Notes: generated by a model not told the origin, from the letters alone. A stretch of DNA of 64,000 nt from Pseudomonadota bacterium (GCA_022560695.1 JADFSP010000001.1:1-64000); one strand, 5' to 3'; shown: positions 43,899 through 53,877, counted from the first letter of the stretch. Numbers and translations are program-made.

Positions 43899-44602
43899 CC
43901 ATCGAGCAAAGCATCCCAATCTTGCGACTGAAACCGGAGGCTGGGATCGAGCGCACTGATTTTCACAAGTGACCGATGCAGTCGGGCGAGCGTCTTCTGT
44001 TGCCACGGGCCGGGAGGCAACAGGCGGCCGCGATCAAAATCCAACATCCACAGTTCGCCCTTTTTATCCACCTGCAGATTGTAGGCATTCATGTCAGCGT
44101 GATAGACACCGGATTTGTGAAATTCGTGGATGGCGACGCCGATCGACTGCCAGAAGTCATCACCGCAGGCTTCATCCGCCATGTGCTGCGACAGTGGCCG
44201 TACTTGTGGAATACGCACTGTGATGATATCGGCCCGGTAGATCGGGCCGTGCCGAACATAGCGCGCCGCGGCCGGACGTGGCACGCGAAGATTGTTTGCG
44301 GCCAGCTTAGCCAGCAAACGCCACTCGAGAAACGAGCGCGTGGTGTCTTCGCCCGTCCAGACGTAGGCGTCCCGTACCAGCTTGCCGATCAGTCCGCCGC
44401 GCAGGAAATGTCTCAGAACGAACTGGCGCGGCACGTTGCCGACAAACATCGTATTGCCGCGGCCAGCCGATCTTAACGTGCCGCCAACCGGTTCCGCATG
44501 CAACCAGTTGCCGGGCGTGAAGCGATCTTCGGATATCTGGTCGATAATGGACTTATCGTATAGGATGGCGCCGGTCGCGGTCTTCTCGACGGATTCGGTC
44601 AA
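43871..44602 (-). CDS. kdkA: 3-deoxy-D-manno-octulosonic acid kinase
   Basis: 243 residues of the KdkA/WaaP kinase family. RGGLIGKLVRDAYVWTGEDT matches the nucleotide-binding region, and the catalytic loop is in YHADMNAYNLQVD, followed by metal-binding LDFDRGR. KdkA phosphorylates Kdo in LPS of organisms with a single Kdo, such as Haemophilus and Vibrio. Convergent with lpxL, divergent from a heptosyltransferase, inside the LPS cluster. Confidence 0.92.
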   Translation of the reverse strand: MTESVEKTATGAILYDKSIIDQISEDRFTPGNWLHAEPVGGTLRSAGRGNTMFVGNVPRQFVLRHFLRGGLIGKLVRDAYVWTGEDTTRSFLEWRLLAKLAANNLRVPRPAAARYVRHGPIYRADIITVRIPQVRPLSQHMADEACGDDFWQSIGVAIHEFHKSGVYHADMNAYNLQVDKKGELWMLDFDRGRLLPPGPWQQKTLARLHRSLVKISALDPSLRFQSQDWDALLDGYFSASRSE

Positions 44603-44625
44603 CGGATCCGTCCCTTGAAATCGAA

Positions 44626-45687
44626 TTGTCTCATTTGTTCGTCAATTCTGCGCCTGAGGACATATGTGTCATCCGATTGTCGGCGATCGGTGACGCTTGT
44701 CATGCGCTCGCCGTTATCCGGACGCTGCAGCACAACTGGCCCGGCGCCCGTATCACCTGGATCATTGGCAAGACAGAAGCGTCATTGCTGGCCGACATAC
44801 CGGATGTCGAGTTTATCATCTTCGATAAATCCGATGGCTTACGGGCGTATGCCAAACTGCGTCGCACGCTTCTTTCCAGGCGTTTCGATGTCGCACTGTG
44901 TATGCATGCCTCGTTGCGGGCAAATATTCTGTGCAGAATGGTCCCCGCTCCGCTGCGCGTCGGCTTCGACGCCCGGCGCGCCCGCGACTTCCAGCGCTTG
45001 TTCACAAACAGGCGCATTCCGGCGGTTGCCGGTCAGCACGCGCTCGAGGCGATGATGGGCTTCGCAACCGCCATCGGCGCCACGCAGGGCGAGTTGCGCT
45101 GGGACATACCGATCGGCGACGCCGATCGGCAATTCGCCAGACAATATGTTCACGGCGGCAGTCCGACGTTCGTTGTGAGTCCGTGCAGCAGTCAGCGAAG
45201 TCGCAATTTCCGCAACTGGAGCGTCGACAACTATGCGACCGTGATTGGCTACGCACAGCAGACCTACAATTGCCGCGTTATTCTGACCGGCGGATCCACT
45301 GCGCTCGAACGTGACTATGGCCACGCCCTCGCCCGGCGAAGCCGCGGTCGCCTCGACAACCTTATCGGCGCCACCACGCTGAAGCAGTTGCTCGCCTTGC
45401 TCGATGCCGCCGCCATCATCCTCTGTCCGGACTCCGGACCTGCGCACATGGCGACGGCCGTCGGCACGCCCGTTATCGGTCTGTACGCGACTTCCAATCC
45501 GGATCGCACCGGGCCCTACCTCTCCCGTCAATTTACCGTCGACCGCTACGCCGACGCCGTCGAGCAATTTCTCGGCAAGCGAGTCAGCGACGTGCGCTGG
45601 GGACAGCGCGTTCGTCACGCGGATGCGATGGCCCTGATCACGGTCGCCGATGTAACCGACAAGCTGGACAAATTCTTTGCGAGTTAA
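44626..45687 (+). CDS. LPS heptosyltransferase-like glycosyltransferase (family 9)
   Basis: 353 residues from a TTG at 44626; no ATG in frame fits the conserved start ICVIRLSAIGDACHALAVI. GT9 hallmarks are VVSPCSSQRSRNFRNWSVDN and the C-terminal ILCPDSGPAHMATAVGTPVI, where the nucleotide-sugar binds. The family adds heptose to Kdo or heptose in LPS core. It is separated from kdkA by only 23 bases between starts. WaaC versus another core transferase cannot be decided. Confidence 0.87.
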   Translation: MSHLFVNSAPEDICVIRLSAIGDACHALAVIRTLQHNWPGARITWIIGKTEASLLADIPDVEFIIFDKSDGLRAYAKLRRTLLSRRFDVALCMHASLRANILCRMVPAPLRVGFDARRARDFQRLFTNRRIPAVAGQHALEAMMGFATAIGATQGELRWDIPIGDADRQFARQYVHGGSPTFVVSPCSSQRSRNFRNWSVDNYATVIGYAQQTYNCRVILTGGSTALERDYGHALARRSRGRLDNLIGATTLKQLLALLDAAAIILCPDSGPAHMATAVGTPVIGLYATSNPDRTGPYLSRQFTVDRYADAVEQFLGKRVSDVRWGQRVRHADAMALITVADVTDKLDKFFAS

Positions 45688-45688
45688 G

Positions 45689-45707
45689 CCCTTTTAAGGG
45701 TGTTTTA
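45689..45707 (+). terminator. Weak terminator after the heptosyltransferase gene
   Basis: CCCTT-TT-AAGGG forms a short 5-bp stem with a 2-base loop, followed by TGTTTT. It begins two bases after the stop codon at 45685-45687. The stem is weak and the T-run short, so this is tentative. Confidence 0.35.
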
Positions 45708-46068
45708 AACGATTTTAAAGACATTTTTCGACAAAAACCACCGGCACAAGTGCCGTTCCAGTTTGCCCGTAAAAGGCTCCGAGATCGCGCCGGTTTCCTG
45801 GATTTTAGCGACTTTTATAGCTGTTCAGTGGCTTCTTTTGGCCATAACGGCACGTGGAAGCGGCATGAGCGCGCGTGACCACGATTCAGCGCGATCCTGG
45901 GAGCCGTTTACAGGACATTTACGAGATGATAGCGAATTATCGGTGTAGAAACTGGCATTATAGCGACAGTACGGATCGTACTTCAGGGCTGGTCGTGGCT
46001 GGGTCGGCAGTTTTCGTCGAGGCTGGCCCGGACATCGGTGCTGCGAGCAGCGATTTGGGCGATTTTAC

Positions 46069-46097
46069 CGGTAGATGGCGACATCTACCGTGTTTTA
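46069..46097 (+). terminator. GNRA-capped hairpin with T-rich tail
   Basis: CGGTAGATG (46069-46077) pairs exactly with CATCTACCG (46082-46090) around a GCGA tetraloop, then TGTTTTA. It could end a transcript running rightward, or be a structural element of an unrecognised RNA. Confidence 0.5.
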
Positions 46098-46231
46098 GAG
46101 ACAATCAGTAACTCGGTTTGAAATTCGCGATGCTCACGCTTAAGTGAGGATTTTGCGATTTGACGGCGTATTTTGCCGATTTTAACGCAATTTAGAGCGA
46201 ATATCGGCACAGTTCGTGGCACGTTGAAGGT

Positions 46232-47236
46232 CTAGCGCCTGGCGAGTATGGCATCGTGCACCGTGGCGGGCTGTATGTCCCGCAGGCAACGCAGGTGCAG
46301 CAACGGGCAGTGGCGCTCGAAACACGGGCTGCATTCGATGTCGAGATAATGTATGTCGCGCCTGGCGGTCAGCGGCGGCGTGAATTCGGGCGTGGAGGAG
46401 CCATAGATGCCATGCACATGGGTACCGGCTGCGGCCGCAATGTGCAGCAGACCCGAGTCATTGCTGACGGCCTGCGTGGCCAGGCCCAGCAGATCGATGA
46501 CATCAGCCAGCGACGTCTTGCCGCAGAGATTGACAGCCGTGCTCTGCGCCGCTATTTGCTCGCCGGCGTCGGCATCGCCGGCTGCGCCGAGAACCCATAC
46601 GTCGTAACCATCGGTGGCCAGCAACGATGCCAGCGCCGCGAAGTACTCGATCGGCCAGCACTTGGCCGGCCCATACTCTGCACCCGGCATCATGGCGATA
46701 ACGGGCCGGTCACTGCGAATGTCGAGTTTGTCCAGGAGCGCGTCCTGATTGGCAACCGATACGCGCAGCACCGGATTCGGTATCTCGGGCAGGGCCTCGC
46801 CCGGTTCCAGTCCCAGTGCGACGTAGCGCTTTACGGTCTGGTCGAGCATGTTGTGGTCGAACAGCCGCTCGTCGTTGATCAGAATGTAGCGACTCTCGCC
46901 ATGAAAGCCGGTACGCCGCTCAATGGACGCAAACCATGGGATCAGCGCGGCCTTGAGCGAGCGTGGCAGAATGATCGCCTGGTCGTAGCCGTGCCGCCGT
47001 AGTTCGCGACTGATTCGCCAGCGCTTCCTCAGGCCAATTTCGCCGTGCTCCGTCTGCGCCGCGATGCCCCGCCGCACCTGCGGCATGCGCGAGACAATGG
47101 GCAATGACCAGCCAGGCGCGAGAATGTCGAGATCGCGTTCCGGGTCACGCTGCTTGAGCAACAGCAACAACGCCTGCGCCATGACCATGTCCCCGACCCA
47201 GGACGGCCCGACAATCAGTGTTGCTGGTGACGACAT
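46232..47236 (-). CDS. waaF: LPS heptosyltransferase II
   Basis: 334 residues. Begins LIVGPSWVGDMVMAQALLLL as in WaaF. Later VIAMMPGAEYGPAKCWPIEYFA and the GT9 signature QAVSNDSGLLHIAAAAGTHV are seen. The end contains ECSPCFERHCPLLHLRCL, typical Cys-rich WaaF C-terminus. It adds the second heptose to the LPS inner core. It follows hldD by five bases in the same transcript. Confidence 0.94.
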   Translation of the reverse strand: MSSPATLIVGPSWVGDMVMAQALLLLLKQRDPERDLDILAPGWSLPIVSRMPQVRRGIAAQTEHGEIGLRKRWRISRELRRHGYDQAIILPRSLKAALIPWFASIERRTGFHGESRYILINDERLFDHNMLDQTVKRYVALGLEPGEALPEIPNPVLRVSVANQDALLDKLDIRSDRPVIAMMPGAEYGPAKCWPIEYFAALASLLATDGYDVWVLGAAGDADAGEQIAAQSTAVNLCGKTSLADVIDLLGLATQAVSNDSGLLHIAAAAGTHVHGIYGSSTPEFTPPLTARRDIHYLDIECSPCFERHCPLLHLRCLRDIQPATVHDAILARR

Positions 47237-47241
47237 CGGCG

Positions 47242-48186
47242 TCAGCCGGACAGCTGGTCCAGGTAATTTTTAACGCCTTCCTCGACCGGGCGAAAATCGA
47301 CGTCACACCCCGTCTTGCGCAGGCCGGTCAGGTCAGCCTGCGTATAGCTTTGGTAAGCGCCCTCGAGATGCCCGGGGAATGGTATGTAGCGAATCCTGCC
47401 GGTTCCATGCCATGCGATCACTGCCCTGGCGACGTCATTGAAACTTTGGGCGCGACCGGTGCCGGTATTGAAGACTCCGGAAACTTCGGGATGATCGAGA
47501 AACCAGAGATTGACGGCGCACACGTCGTCAACATAGACGAAGTCCCGCTGCTGTTCACCATCATCATATCCTCCGGAGCCGACGAACAGGCGTGCCTCGC
47601 CGTCTTCCCGCACCTGCTGGTCGAAGTGCCATGCGACACTGGCCATCGCGCCTTTGTGTTGTTCGCGAGGGCCATAAACGTTGAAATATCTTAGCCCTGC
47701 AACCTGGGTGTCCGGTGCTGCTGCAACACGACGAACATAGCGGTCGAACTGCAGTTTCGAATAGCCGTACACATTGAGCGGCAGCTCGTTGTCCGGATGT
47801 TCGCCAAAGGCAAGTGATGCGCCGTAGACGGCAGCGGACGATGCATAAACAAACGGCGTGCCCTGTTTCAGGCAATGATGCAGCAGCCGCTGCGAATACG
47901 CGTAATTGTTCTGCATCATGAAACGGCCGTCCCATTCGGTTGTTTCGGAACAGGCGCCCTGATGCAGGACAGCGTTGATGCCGGTGGCAAATGCCTTATC
48001 CGACTCCAGCTTTTGCAGAAAATCGTCCTTGTCTATGTAGTCGGCTATCGGCAGGTCCGCAATGTTGACGAATTTGTGACCATTGCGCAGGTCATCGACG
48101 ACGATGACATCATCGTGCCCACTATCAAGCAGTTTGCGAACGAGGTTACTGCCTATGAATCCGGCGCCTCCGGTAACTACGTGCAT
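47242..48186 (-). CDS. hldD: ADP-L-glycero-D-manno-heptose-6-epimerase
   Basis: 314 residues, extended short-chain dehydrogenase. NADP-binding start [18 protein letters not shown], the Ser/Tyr/Lys catalytic region [12 protein letters not shown] and [14 protein letters not shown], and [17 protein letters not shown] are HldD signatures. It makes the heptose donor used by the heptosyltransferases on both sides. Upstream of waaF, a functional pair. Confidence 0.95.
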   Translation of the reverse strand: MHVVTGGAGFIGSNLVRKLLDSGHDDVIVVDDLRNGHKFVNIADLPIADYIDKDDFLQKLESDKAFATGINAVLHQGACSETTEWDGRFMMQNNYAYSQRLLHHCLKQGTPFVYASSAAVYGASLAFGEHPDNELPLNVYGYSKLQFDRYVRRVAAAPDTQVAGLRYFNVYGPREQHKGAMASVAWHFDQQVREDGEARLFVGSGGYDDGEQQRDFVYVDDVCAVNLWFLDHPEVSGVFNTGTGRAQSFNDVARAVIAWHGTGRIRYIPFPGHLEGAYQSYTQADLTGLRKTGCDVDFRPVEEGVKNYLDQLSG

Positions 48187-48245
48187 GCGCTAATTCCTGG
48201 CTGTCGGGGAGCTTCGATCGGGTACACCACGAACTGCCTGCCGGC

Positions 48246-48482
48246 TTACGCCCCGGCGTCCGCCAAAGAGTATTCTGCCCCGCAGTACGGGCACTTGGCC
48301 TCGCCGGTCTCCTCGATCGGCAGATAGACCTTCGGATGAGAATTCCACAGGTACATGCCGGGCATCGGGCAGGACAGCGGCAGGTCCTGCTTCCGAACGC
48401 CGTACAGATTCTGTGCATTGGCCGGTATCAGATTTTGATCGACTGTTCCCGCTCGCGCTGCCACAAGCACCTCTGCTGTCAT
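48246..48482 (-). CDS. Zinc-finger domain protein (CHCC type)
   Basis: 78 residues. The C-terminal half has CPMPGMYLWNSHPKVYLPIE then KCPYCGAEYSL, giving the Cys-His-Cys-Cys zinc pattern of the small CHCC family. Proteins of this family occur near ilvE and waaF in pseudomonads and resemble a mitochondrial complex I subunit domain; role unknown. Located between glnE and hldD on the same strand. Confidence 0.88.
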   Translation of the reverse strand: MTAEVLVAARAGTVDQNLIPANAQNLYGVRKQDLPLSCPMPGMYLWNSHPKVYLPIEETGEAKCPYCGAEYSLADAGA

Positions 48483-48563
48483 GGAAACTGATCGCGAATT
48501 ATACGCACACGCCTGTGTTGGCGGCTACGATCACTGCTGTTTGCTGGCACGTTCGACAGGGCA

Positions 48564-51455
48564 CTAGCCGAGGCAGGCATCCCAGGCGCCCATGACGATG
48601 TTTCGCTCTGTGGAAAATGCATGCGCCGCGACGAGTGGCGGCTGGCCATTCAGTGCCATGCGGTGCAGCCGTTGGCGCAAGCGGCGGTAAATATCCTGCA
48701 GCTCGGCGGCTGAATCGTCCTCGATGCAGCCTGCCTTTGCCAGCGCTTCGAGTTGCCGAATATTATCGGTGAAGTGAAAAACCGACGGTTCCCGGCCCGC
48801 ATGATGCAAGACCAGGTATTGCACAATGAATTCGATGTCACCGATTCCGCCGGACCCCTGTTTGAGGTGAAAAACACCGGCATCGCTGTGATCATGTTCC
48901 GTACGAATGCGCTCCCGCATTGCCCGGACATCCTGGCGCAGGCTGTCGCGGCGTACGCGGCATTCAAGTGTCTCGCTCCGGATGCGCGTGAATTCTTTCG
49001 CCACCTCGGCGCTGCCGGCCACTGGTCGCGCGCGCAGCAGGGCCTGGTGCTCCCAGGTCCATGCGTTCTCTTCCTGATAGCGCGCATAGGCATCAGTGCT
49101 TGTTACGAGCAGGCCTGACCGACCGCTGGGCCGCAGGCGTGTATCCACCTCGTAAAGGGCGCCCGAGCTCGTACGAGCTGTCAGAAAATGCACGAGACGC
49201 CGCACAAGACGAGCAAAAAACATCGCGTTCTCGATTGGCTGGTCGCCGTCGGTGACCTGCCCGGAGCCCCGTGAGTCATGCAGGAACACGAGGTCGAGAT
49301 CGGATTCGTAGGAGAGCTCGAGACCACCGAGCTTGCCATACGCGATGACGCCGAGTCCGGCCACGCACGTTTCGCCCTCCAGCTCGTAACACGGAATGCC
49401 ATGACGGGCCGTGAGATCCTCCCATGCAACCTCGAGCGCATGCTCCAGGACGGTTTCCGCCAGATAGGTCAGACTGTCGCTGACTTTCATCAGCGGCAGA
49501 TTGCCGCTGACATCGGCGACCGCGATGCGAAACAGATTGGCACGCCGAAATTGCGCCAGAATCTCCATTTGTGCCTCGCTGTCGCGGTCATGCGCAAGTC
49601 CCAGGCGGCCTTCCAGCTCGGAGCACAACTCGATCTTCTCCACGCGTTCCGTGTAAATTGTGGGATCGAGCAGCTCGTCAAGCAACACCGGAAATCTTGC
49701 CAGCTGTTCGGCGATATAGGTGCTGCTCTCGCACAGGCCGACAAGTCTCCGCATGGCCAGGTGATTTTCGTTCAATAATGCAACGTAGGCGCTGCGCCGC
49801 AAGATCTGATCAATGATCGCGATAGTTCTTGTCAGTGCGAGCAATCCATTGCTGCTCTCTCTGATCACTGTCAGCAATTGCGGCATGAAATATTGCAAGC
49901 GGCGACGCGACGTCGCGTCGCTCTTCAAAGTGGCCGGCGCGTCCTGAAATTTCGTTATTTCGATTGCGAGATTTTCTGCGTCTTCGTATTGTTCTTCAGT
50001 CAACGCTTTTCGCCACTGCTCGCAGTTTGCCTGACGCTCCCATAATTCGGATAAGCGCTGCGTCAGCAAATCGTCTCTTGCACCACTCTTGCCGCGAAAT
50101 GCGATCGCATCGAACTGCCGCGTAACGTCATGGCGGTATCTTGCGACGTCCGCACTCAACTTCTTCCAACTCGAATAACCCATTGCGAGACTCAGGCGCG
50201 CCCGATCCAGTTTGTCGGTCGGGAGATCATGCGACTGCTGATCACGTATGGCCTGTATGAAGTTCTCGAGCTTGCGGAGAAAACGGTACGCAGACAGCAG
50301 CTGATCTGCCGCCGTACGGGACAAGCCGCGATTGCCAACAAGTTTCGGCAGCACAGATTGCAATTCGGCGCCCTGCAGTTCCGGGTGGCTGCCACCGCGT
50401 ACGAGCTGCAGAGATTGCACGATGAACTCGATTTCACGAATTCCGCCCGGCCCCAGCTTGATGTTGCTCTCGAGCTCACGGCGCTGTACTTCCGCGGCGA
50501 TCAATGCATGCATGTTCCGCAGAGATTCGAACACGCCGTAATCGAGATACCGACGGTAGACGAACGGCAATATCACGGTCGAAAACAGTTCATCCGCAAT
50601 TTTTTTACCCGGCCCGGGTCCGACGATGCGCGCCTTGACATAGGCATAGCGCTCCCAACTGCGGCCGTGCTGCAACAGGTAGCTCTCGAGGGCCGCGAAA
50701 CTGACAACCGGCGGGCCGCTGTCGCCGAACGGTCGCAATCGGGTGTCGACACGAAACACAAAGCCGTCGGCCGTCACCTCATCAAGCAATGCGATGACCT
50801 GGCGCGTCAGTCGCGCGAAATATTCCTGCGCGCTCAAGGAGCGTTTGCCATTGCTCTTGCCGCCCCGCGTGTAAAGAAAAATAAGATCGATATCCGACGA
50901 GAAATTGAGCTCCCGTCCGCCCAGTTTGCCCATGCCGAGCACGACCAGGGGTACCGGCTCACCGCTCGCGTCAAGCACACGGCCGAAGCGTTCCCGAATA
51001 TGTCTCTGCGCACAGGCGCAGGCCGCACCCAGCAGTTCGTCGGCGAGCATGGATAGCGATGTCAGGGTCTCGTCGAGATCGGCCAGACCGGCCGATTCGC
51101 GCCACAGCACATGCAGCATTTGCCGGTTGCGAAACCGGCGCAGATCGCGCTTGATTTTCTCGATCGACGCGTTGCTCGCGCCACAAACGCCGGCAAATCG
51201 CTTGAGTGCCGCAACATTCGGCGGCTTGTCGAAAGTCTGCCAGTGATCACGGAGAAACGACCAGTCCCGTAGCGCGACGTTGCCCGCGAAGTCGCTGATC
51301 GTGACCAGGCGGGACAACGGCGCGACGAGTGCCTGCGGCAAACACTCGTCACCATTTTCGGCGTCAAAGCGCTCAAACCACCGCGATGCAACCCCCTGCA
51401 ACTCCCCGGGCAGCGAGGCGATGGCAGTGCTTCTTGTAGTCCGGGAGCGCGCCAT
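48564..51455 (-). CDS. glnE: Bifunctional glutamine synthetase adenylyltransferase/deadenylase
   Basis: 963 residues with two homologous nucleotidyltransferase halves. The N-terminal deadenylase has GMGKLGGRELNFSSDIDLIF (near residue 170). The C-terminal adenylyltransferase has AYGKLGGLELSYESDLDLVF (near residue 680). Helical GlnD-type partner domains follow each. It adjusts glutamine synthetase activity to nitrogen status in the cytoplasm with PII proteins. Same strand as the CHCC-hldD-waaF set; the ilvE gene often next to glnE is absent. Confidence 0.96.
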   Translation of the reverse strand: MARSRTTRSTAIASLPGELQGVASRWFERFDAENGDECLPQALVAPLSRLVTISDFAGNVALRDWSFLRDHWQTFDKPPNVAALKRFAGVCGASNASIEKIKRDLRRFRNRQMLHVLWRESAGLADLDETLTSLSMLADELLGAACACAQRHIRERFGRVLDASGEPVPLVVLGMGKLGGRELNFSSDIDLIFLYTRGGKSNGKRSLSAQEYFARLTRQVIALLDEVTADGFVFRVDTRLRPFGDSGPPVVSFAALESYLLQHGRSWERYAYVKARIVGPGPGKKIADELFSTVILPFVYRRYLDYGVFESLRNMHALIAAEVQRRELESNIKLGPGGIREIEFIVQSLQLVRGGSHPELQGAELQSVLPKLVGNRGLSRTAADQLLSAYRFLRKLENFIQAIRDQQSHDLPTDKLDRARLSLAMGYSSWKKLSADVARYRHDVTRQFDAIAFRGKSGARDDLLTQRLSELWERQANCEQWRKALTEEQYEDAENLAIEITKFQDAPATLKSDATSRRRLQYFMPQLLTVIRESSNGLLALTRTIAIIDQILRRSAYVALLNENHLAMRRLVGLCESSTYIAEQLARFPVLLDELLDPTIYTERVEKIELCSELEGRLGLAHDRDSEAQMEILAQFRRANLFRIAVADVSGNLPLMKVSDSLTYLAETVLEHALEVAWEDLTARHGIPCYELEGETCVAGLGVIAYGKLGGLELSYESDLDLVFLHDSRGSGQVTDGDQPIENAMFFARLVRRLVHFLTARTSSGALYEVDTRLRPSGRSGLLVTSTDAYARYQEENAWTWEHQALLRARPVAGSAEVAKEFTRIRSETLECRVRRDSLRQDVRAMRERIRTEHDHSDAGVFHLKQGSGGIGDIEFIVQYLVLHHAGREPSVFHFTDNIRQLEALAKAGCIEDDSAAELQDIYRRLRQRLHRMALNGQPPLVAAHAFSTERNIVMGAWDACLG

Positions 51456-51521
51456 CGTGCGCAGTCTAACCGGTACTCCGTTGACGGAGTAGCGGCTTCG
51501 CCAGGTCAGGTATTGGCAGGT

Positions 51522-53777
51522 TCAGGCAGTAGACGAATTCTTCTGTTTGCCGAGCTCGGCGATAACTTCGTCAAGCGGCAGCGGCCGGCCAATCGCATGA
51601 CCTTGCGCAAAATCGACGCCGAGCTCGGCCAGGAGTTTGCGAGCCTCTTCGGTTTCGACGTATTCTGCGACGGTCTCGAGCTCCATGACCTTTGCCACTT
51701 GCGTGATCGCGGCCACCATGGATTCGGAAATACGGTTGTCGGTAATGTCGCGGATAAAGCTGCCGTCGATCTTCAGCGTATCAACGTTGAAATTCTTCAG
51801 GTAGGCGAATGAACTCAGCCCGGCGCCGAAATCGTCGAGAGCAATCGTGCAGCCGCGGCTACGCAGTCCGTCGATGAATTTTTGTGCCTTGTCGAGATTC
51901 GAAACGGCCGCAGACTCGGTAATCTCGAATCCAAGGACCTGAGTCAAAATGCCTGCTTCGCGGATCTCGTCGTCAATGAACTCGAGAATGTCGTCATCGG
52001 AGAGAGACTGACCGGATAGATTGATCGAAAATATCGCGCCGGCTCCGTTGGTCAACAGCGGGTTTTGCGCCAGCTTCGCGATCGTCGCCGAGACCACCCA
52101 GCGGTCGATCTGCGGCATCAATTGATAGCGCTCGGCAGCGGAGAACAAGGCCTGCGTCGGCACTGGAGTGCCGTCCTGGTCGGACATGCGCAGCAGAATT
52201 TCAAAGCGCGGGCAATCATCGTCGCCGGTCAGGCTCGCAATCGGCTGCGCCAGCAATTCGAACCCGTCATCGTCGATCGTCTGCTGTATCTGCGACACGA
52301 GCACCATATCGTCCTGCCGGCGCATGATGCTCAGATTGGTCTCGTCATAGACTTCAATGCGATCACGGCCATGATCCTTGGCTGTGTCGCGCGCCATGCG
52401 AGCCGAAGTCAGTGCGCTGCCTTCATCGCCCAAGCGACGGCTGAATTCGGCGATGCCGATGCTCGATGTGATCTGAAGGGTCTTGTCACCTTCGAGATAC
52501 CGCAACGCCTCACCTTTTTTGCGTATGGATTTGGCGAGCTCAAGTGCACTGTCGGCGCTGGCGTGGGTCAGTAAGATGCAAAAATCATCACCGGTCAGTC
52601 GCGACAGCACCGCGCTCCTGGGCAGATCCTCTTCCAGCAGGCGCGCAAAGCGCAGGATGACTTCGTCACCGGCCTTGCGGCCGAATGTGTCGTTGACAAG
52701 CTGCAGATTGTCGATATCCAGGTAAATGATCTGATGTGCATCATTTTCAGATGCCAGCGATTTCCAGGACTCGTGCAGCTGTGCTTCGAATCCCGGGCGA
52801 TTCATCAGTCCCGTCATCGAATCGAACGACTGTTCGATAACGTGTTCGACCTTGCGCGTGATATTCGCCATGAATCGGCGATGCGCGTCGTCAAAGGGCT
52901 GGTTGGACACTCTCCCGAGCAGAGCCAGGAACCCTTCAACGTTGCCGTGCGTGTCCATCAACGGACATATCAGTGCCTGATAACCTTGTTCGCCGACCTG
53001 ATCAGAACCCTCGACTGCCGGAATGTCGAATACCACAGGCGTGCGCTTACCGTCGAGCTTGGGCAGCATATGTTCGATGAGGTATTTGTCCAGCACTTTG
53101 CGATTGACGTTTTTCCAGCTGGAGTGAGTGGCGCTGACACGAATCCTTTTGGACGGAATCAGCAATACGCTGTATGCGATGCCGAGAAATCGTCCACTCT
53201 TGCCGACGAGCTGTGCAAGGCCCGCGTGACTGCGCGACGTCATGAAAATTTTCTCGTCGAGTTCGTAGACGAGTTTGAGTTCGTTTTCGATATCCTCGCG
53301 CTGCTGCTGCTCCAATTGCAGACGCCGATCGAGTTGCAGGGTCTCGCCAATGACTTCGACGGCAGGCGCAAGAATACTGACAAGAAGACTCGGATTGAAC
53401 CAGGACGACTTGCCGGCATTGCGCGAAAATACGACGACCAATAGCCCGAGATCCAGGCCGTCGTCACCGTGAACGGGCAGAACGAGTAGCGTCCGTCCGG
53501 ATTTGAGCGTGCGTCGCAGATACTCGGACTCTGCGTCGCTGCCGGTCAGCATCACATCGGGAAGTTCGGCGATAAAATTGTCAATTTCATAATCGTCGGC
53601 GCCATCACTGCTCCAGACACAGTTGCGTCCGACGTCGTAAAAACAAAAGCACTGTGCGCGCGGCACAAGTGAGTGCAGCAAGCCTTTCGCCCTGCCGATG
53701 TTTTTTCTTGTTATCAGGCTGTGTATATCTGCCGACACGGCGTGCTCCGCGCCTTCATGGGACGCCCACCATGCCAC
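51522..53777 (-). CDS. GGDEF-EAL domain protein with GAF-like sensor region
   Basis: 751 residues from a GTG at 53777; a GTG 13 codons later is an alternative. Residues 1-140 look like a sensor segment, with a coiled coil at 145-180 and a GAF-like region at 180-310. The GGDEF domain (315-480) has LDIDNLQLVNDTFG but the signature is TGDDF at 395-399. The EAL domain (495-740) has EIL at 526-528, INLSGQSL, ITESAAV, and LDDFGAGLSSFAYLKNFNVD with DDFG at 648-651. The cyclase is probably inactive or altered, and phosphodiesterase activity is plausible. It likely modulates cyclic-di-GMP. Confidence 0.9.
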   Translation of the reverse strand: MAWWASHEGAEHAVSADIHSLITRKNIGRAKGLLHSLVPRAQCFCFYDVGRNCVWSSDGADDYEIDNFIAELPDVMLTGSDAESEYLRRTLKSGRTLLVLPVHGDDGLDLGLLVVVFSRNAGKSSWFNPSLLVSILAPAVEVIGETLQLDRRLQLEQQQREDIENELKLVYELDEKIFMTSRSHAGLAQLVGKSGRFLGIAYSVLLIPSKRIRVSATHSSWKNVNRKVLDKYLIEHMLPKLDGKRTPVVFDIPAVEGSDQVGEQGYQALICPLMDTHGNVEGFLALLGRVSNQPFDDAHRRFMANITRKVEHVIEQSFDSMTGLMNRPGFEAQLHESWKSLASENDAHQIIYLDIDNLQLVNDTFGRKAGDEVILRFARLLEEDLPRSAVLSRLTGDDFCILLTHASADSALELAKSIRKKGEALRYLEGDKTLQITSSIGIAEFSRRLGDEGSALTSARMARDTAKDHGRDRIEVYDETNLSIMRRQDDMVLVSQIQQTIDDDGFELLAQPIASLTGDDDCPRFEILLRMSDQDGTPVPTQALFSAAERYQLMPQIDRWVVSATIAKLAQNPLLTNGAGAIFSINLSGQSLSDDDILEFIDDEIREAGILTQVLGFEITESAAVSNLDKAQKFIDGLRSRGCTIALDDFGAGLSSFAYLKNFNVDTLKIDGSFIRDITDNRISESMVAAITQVAKVMELETVAEYVETEEARKLLAELGVDFAQGHAIGRPLPLDEVIAELGKQKNSSTA

Positions 53778-53877
53778 CTGAGCCTTCAGGACGCTGTGAT
53801 AGAGGTCTCAGCTGCAGCTAATTTTCCGTTCTGGTTCAGGCTATTACGTACTATTTATGGGTTACGGGTTGCGGGCC

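Larger units (their letters stand above)
45688..46231. other. Structured, A+T-richer non-coding region
   Basis: 544 bases between the convergent heptosyltransferase genes. It holds a perfect CGGCAC-AA-GTGCCG hairpin at 45742-45755, a perfect 9-bp stem with GCGA loop at 46069-46090 followed by TGTTTTAG, and a CTCAC/GTGAG dyad at 46133-46148. The phrase CGATTTTA or GGATTTTA recurs near 45710, 45800, 46060, 46149 and 46183. No frame has a ribosome-binding site and a coding pattern. An RNA gene or remnant is possible. Confidence 0.5.

Noticed and set aside
50130-51056. 308-codon plus-strand open frame over glnE
   Set aside because: Antisense to a conserved nucleotidyltransferase domain.
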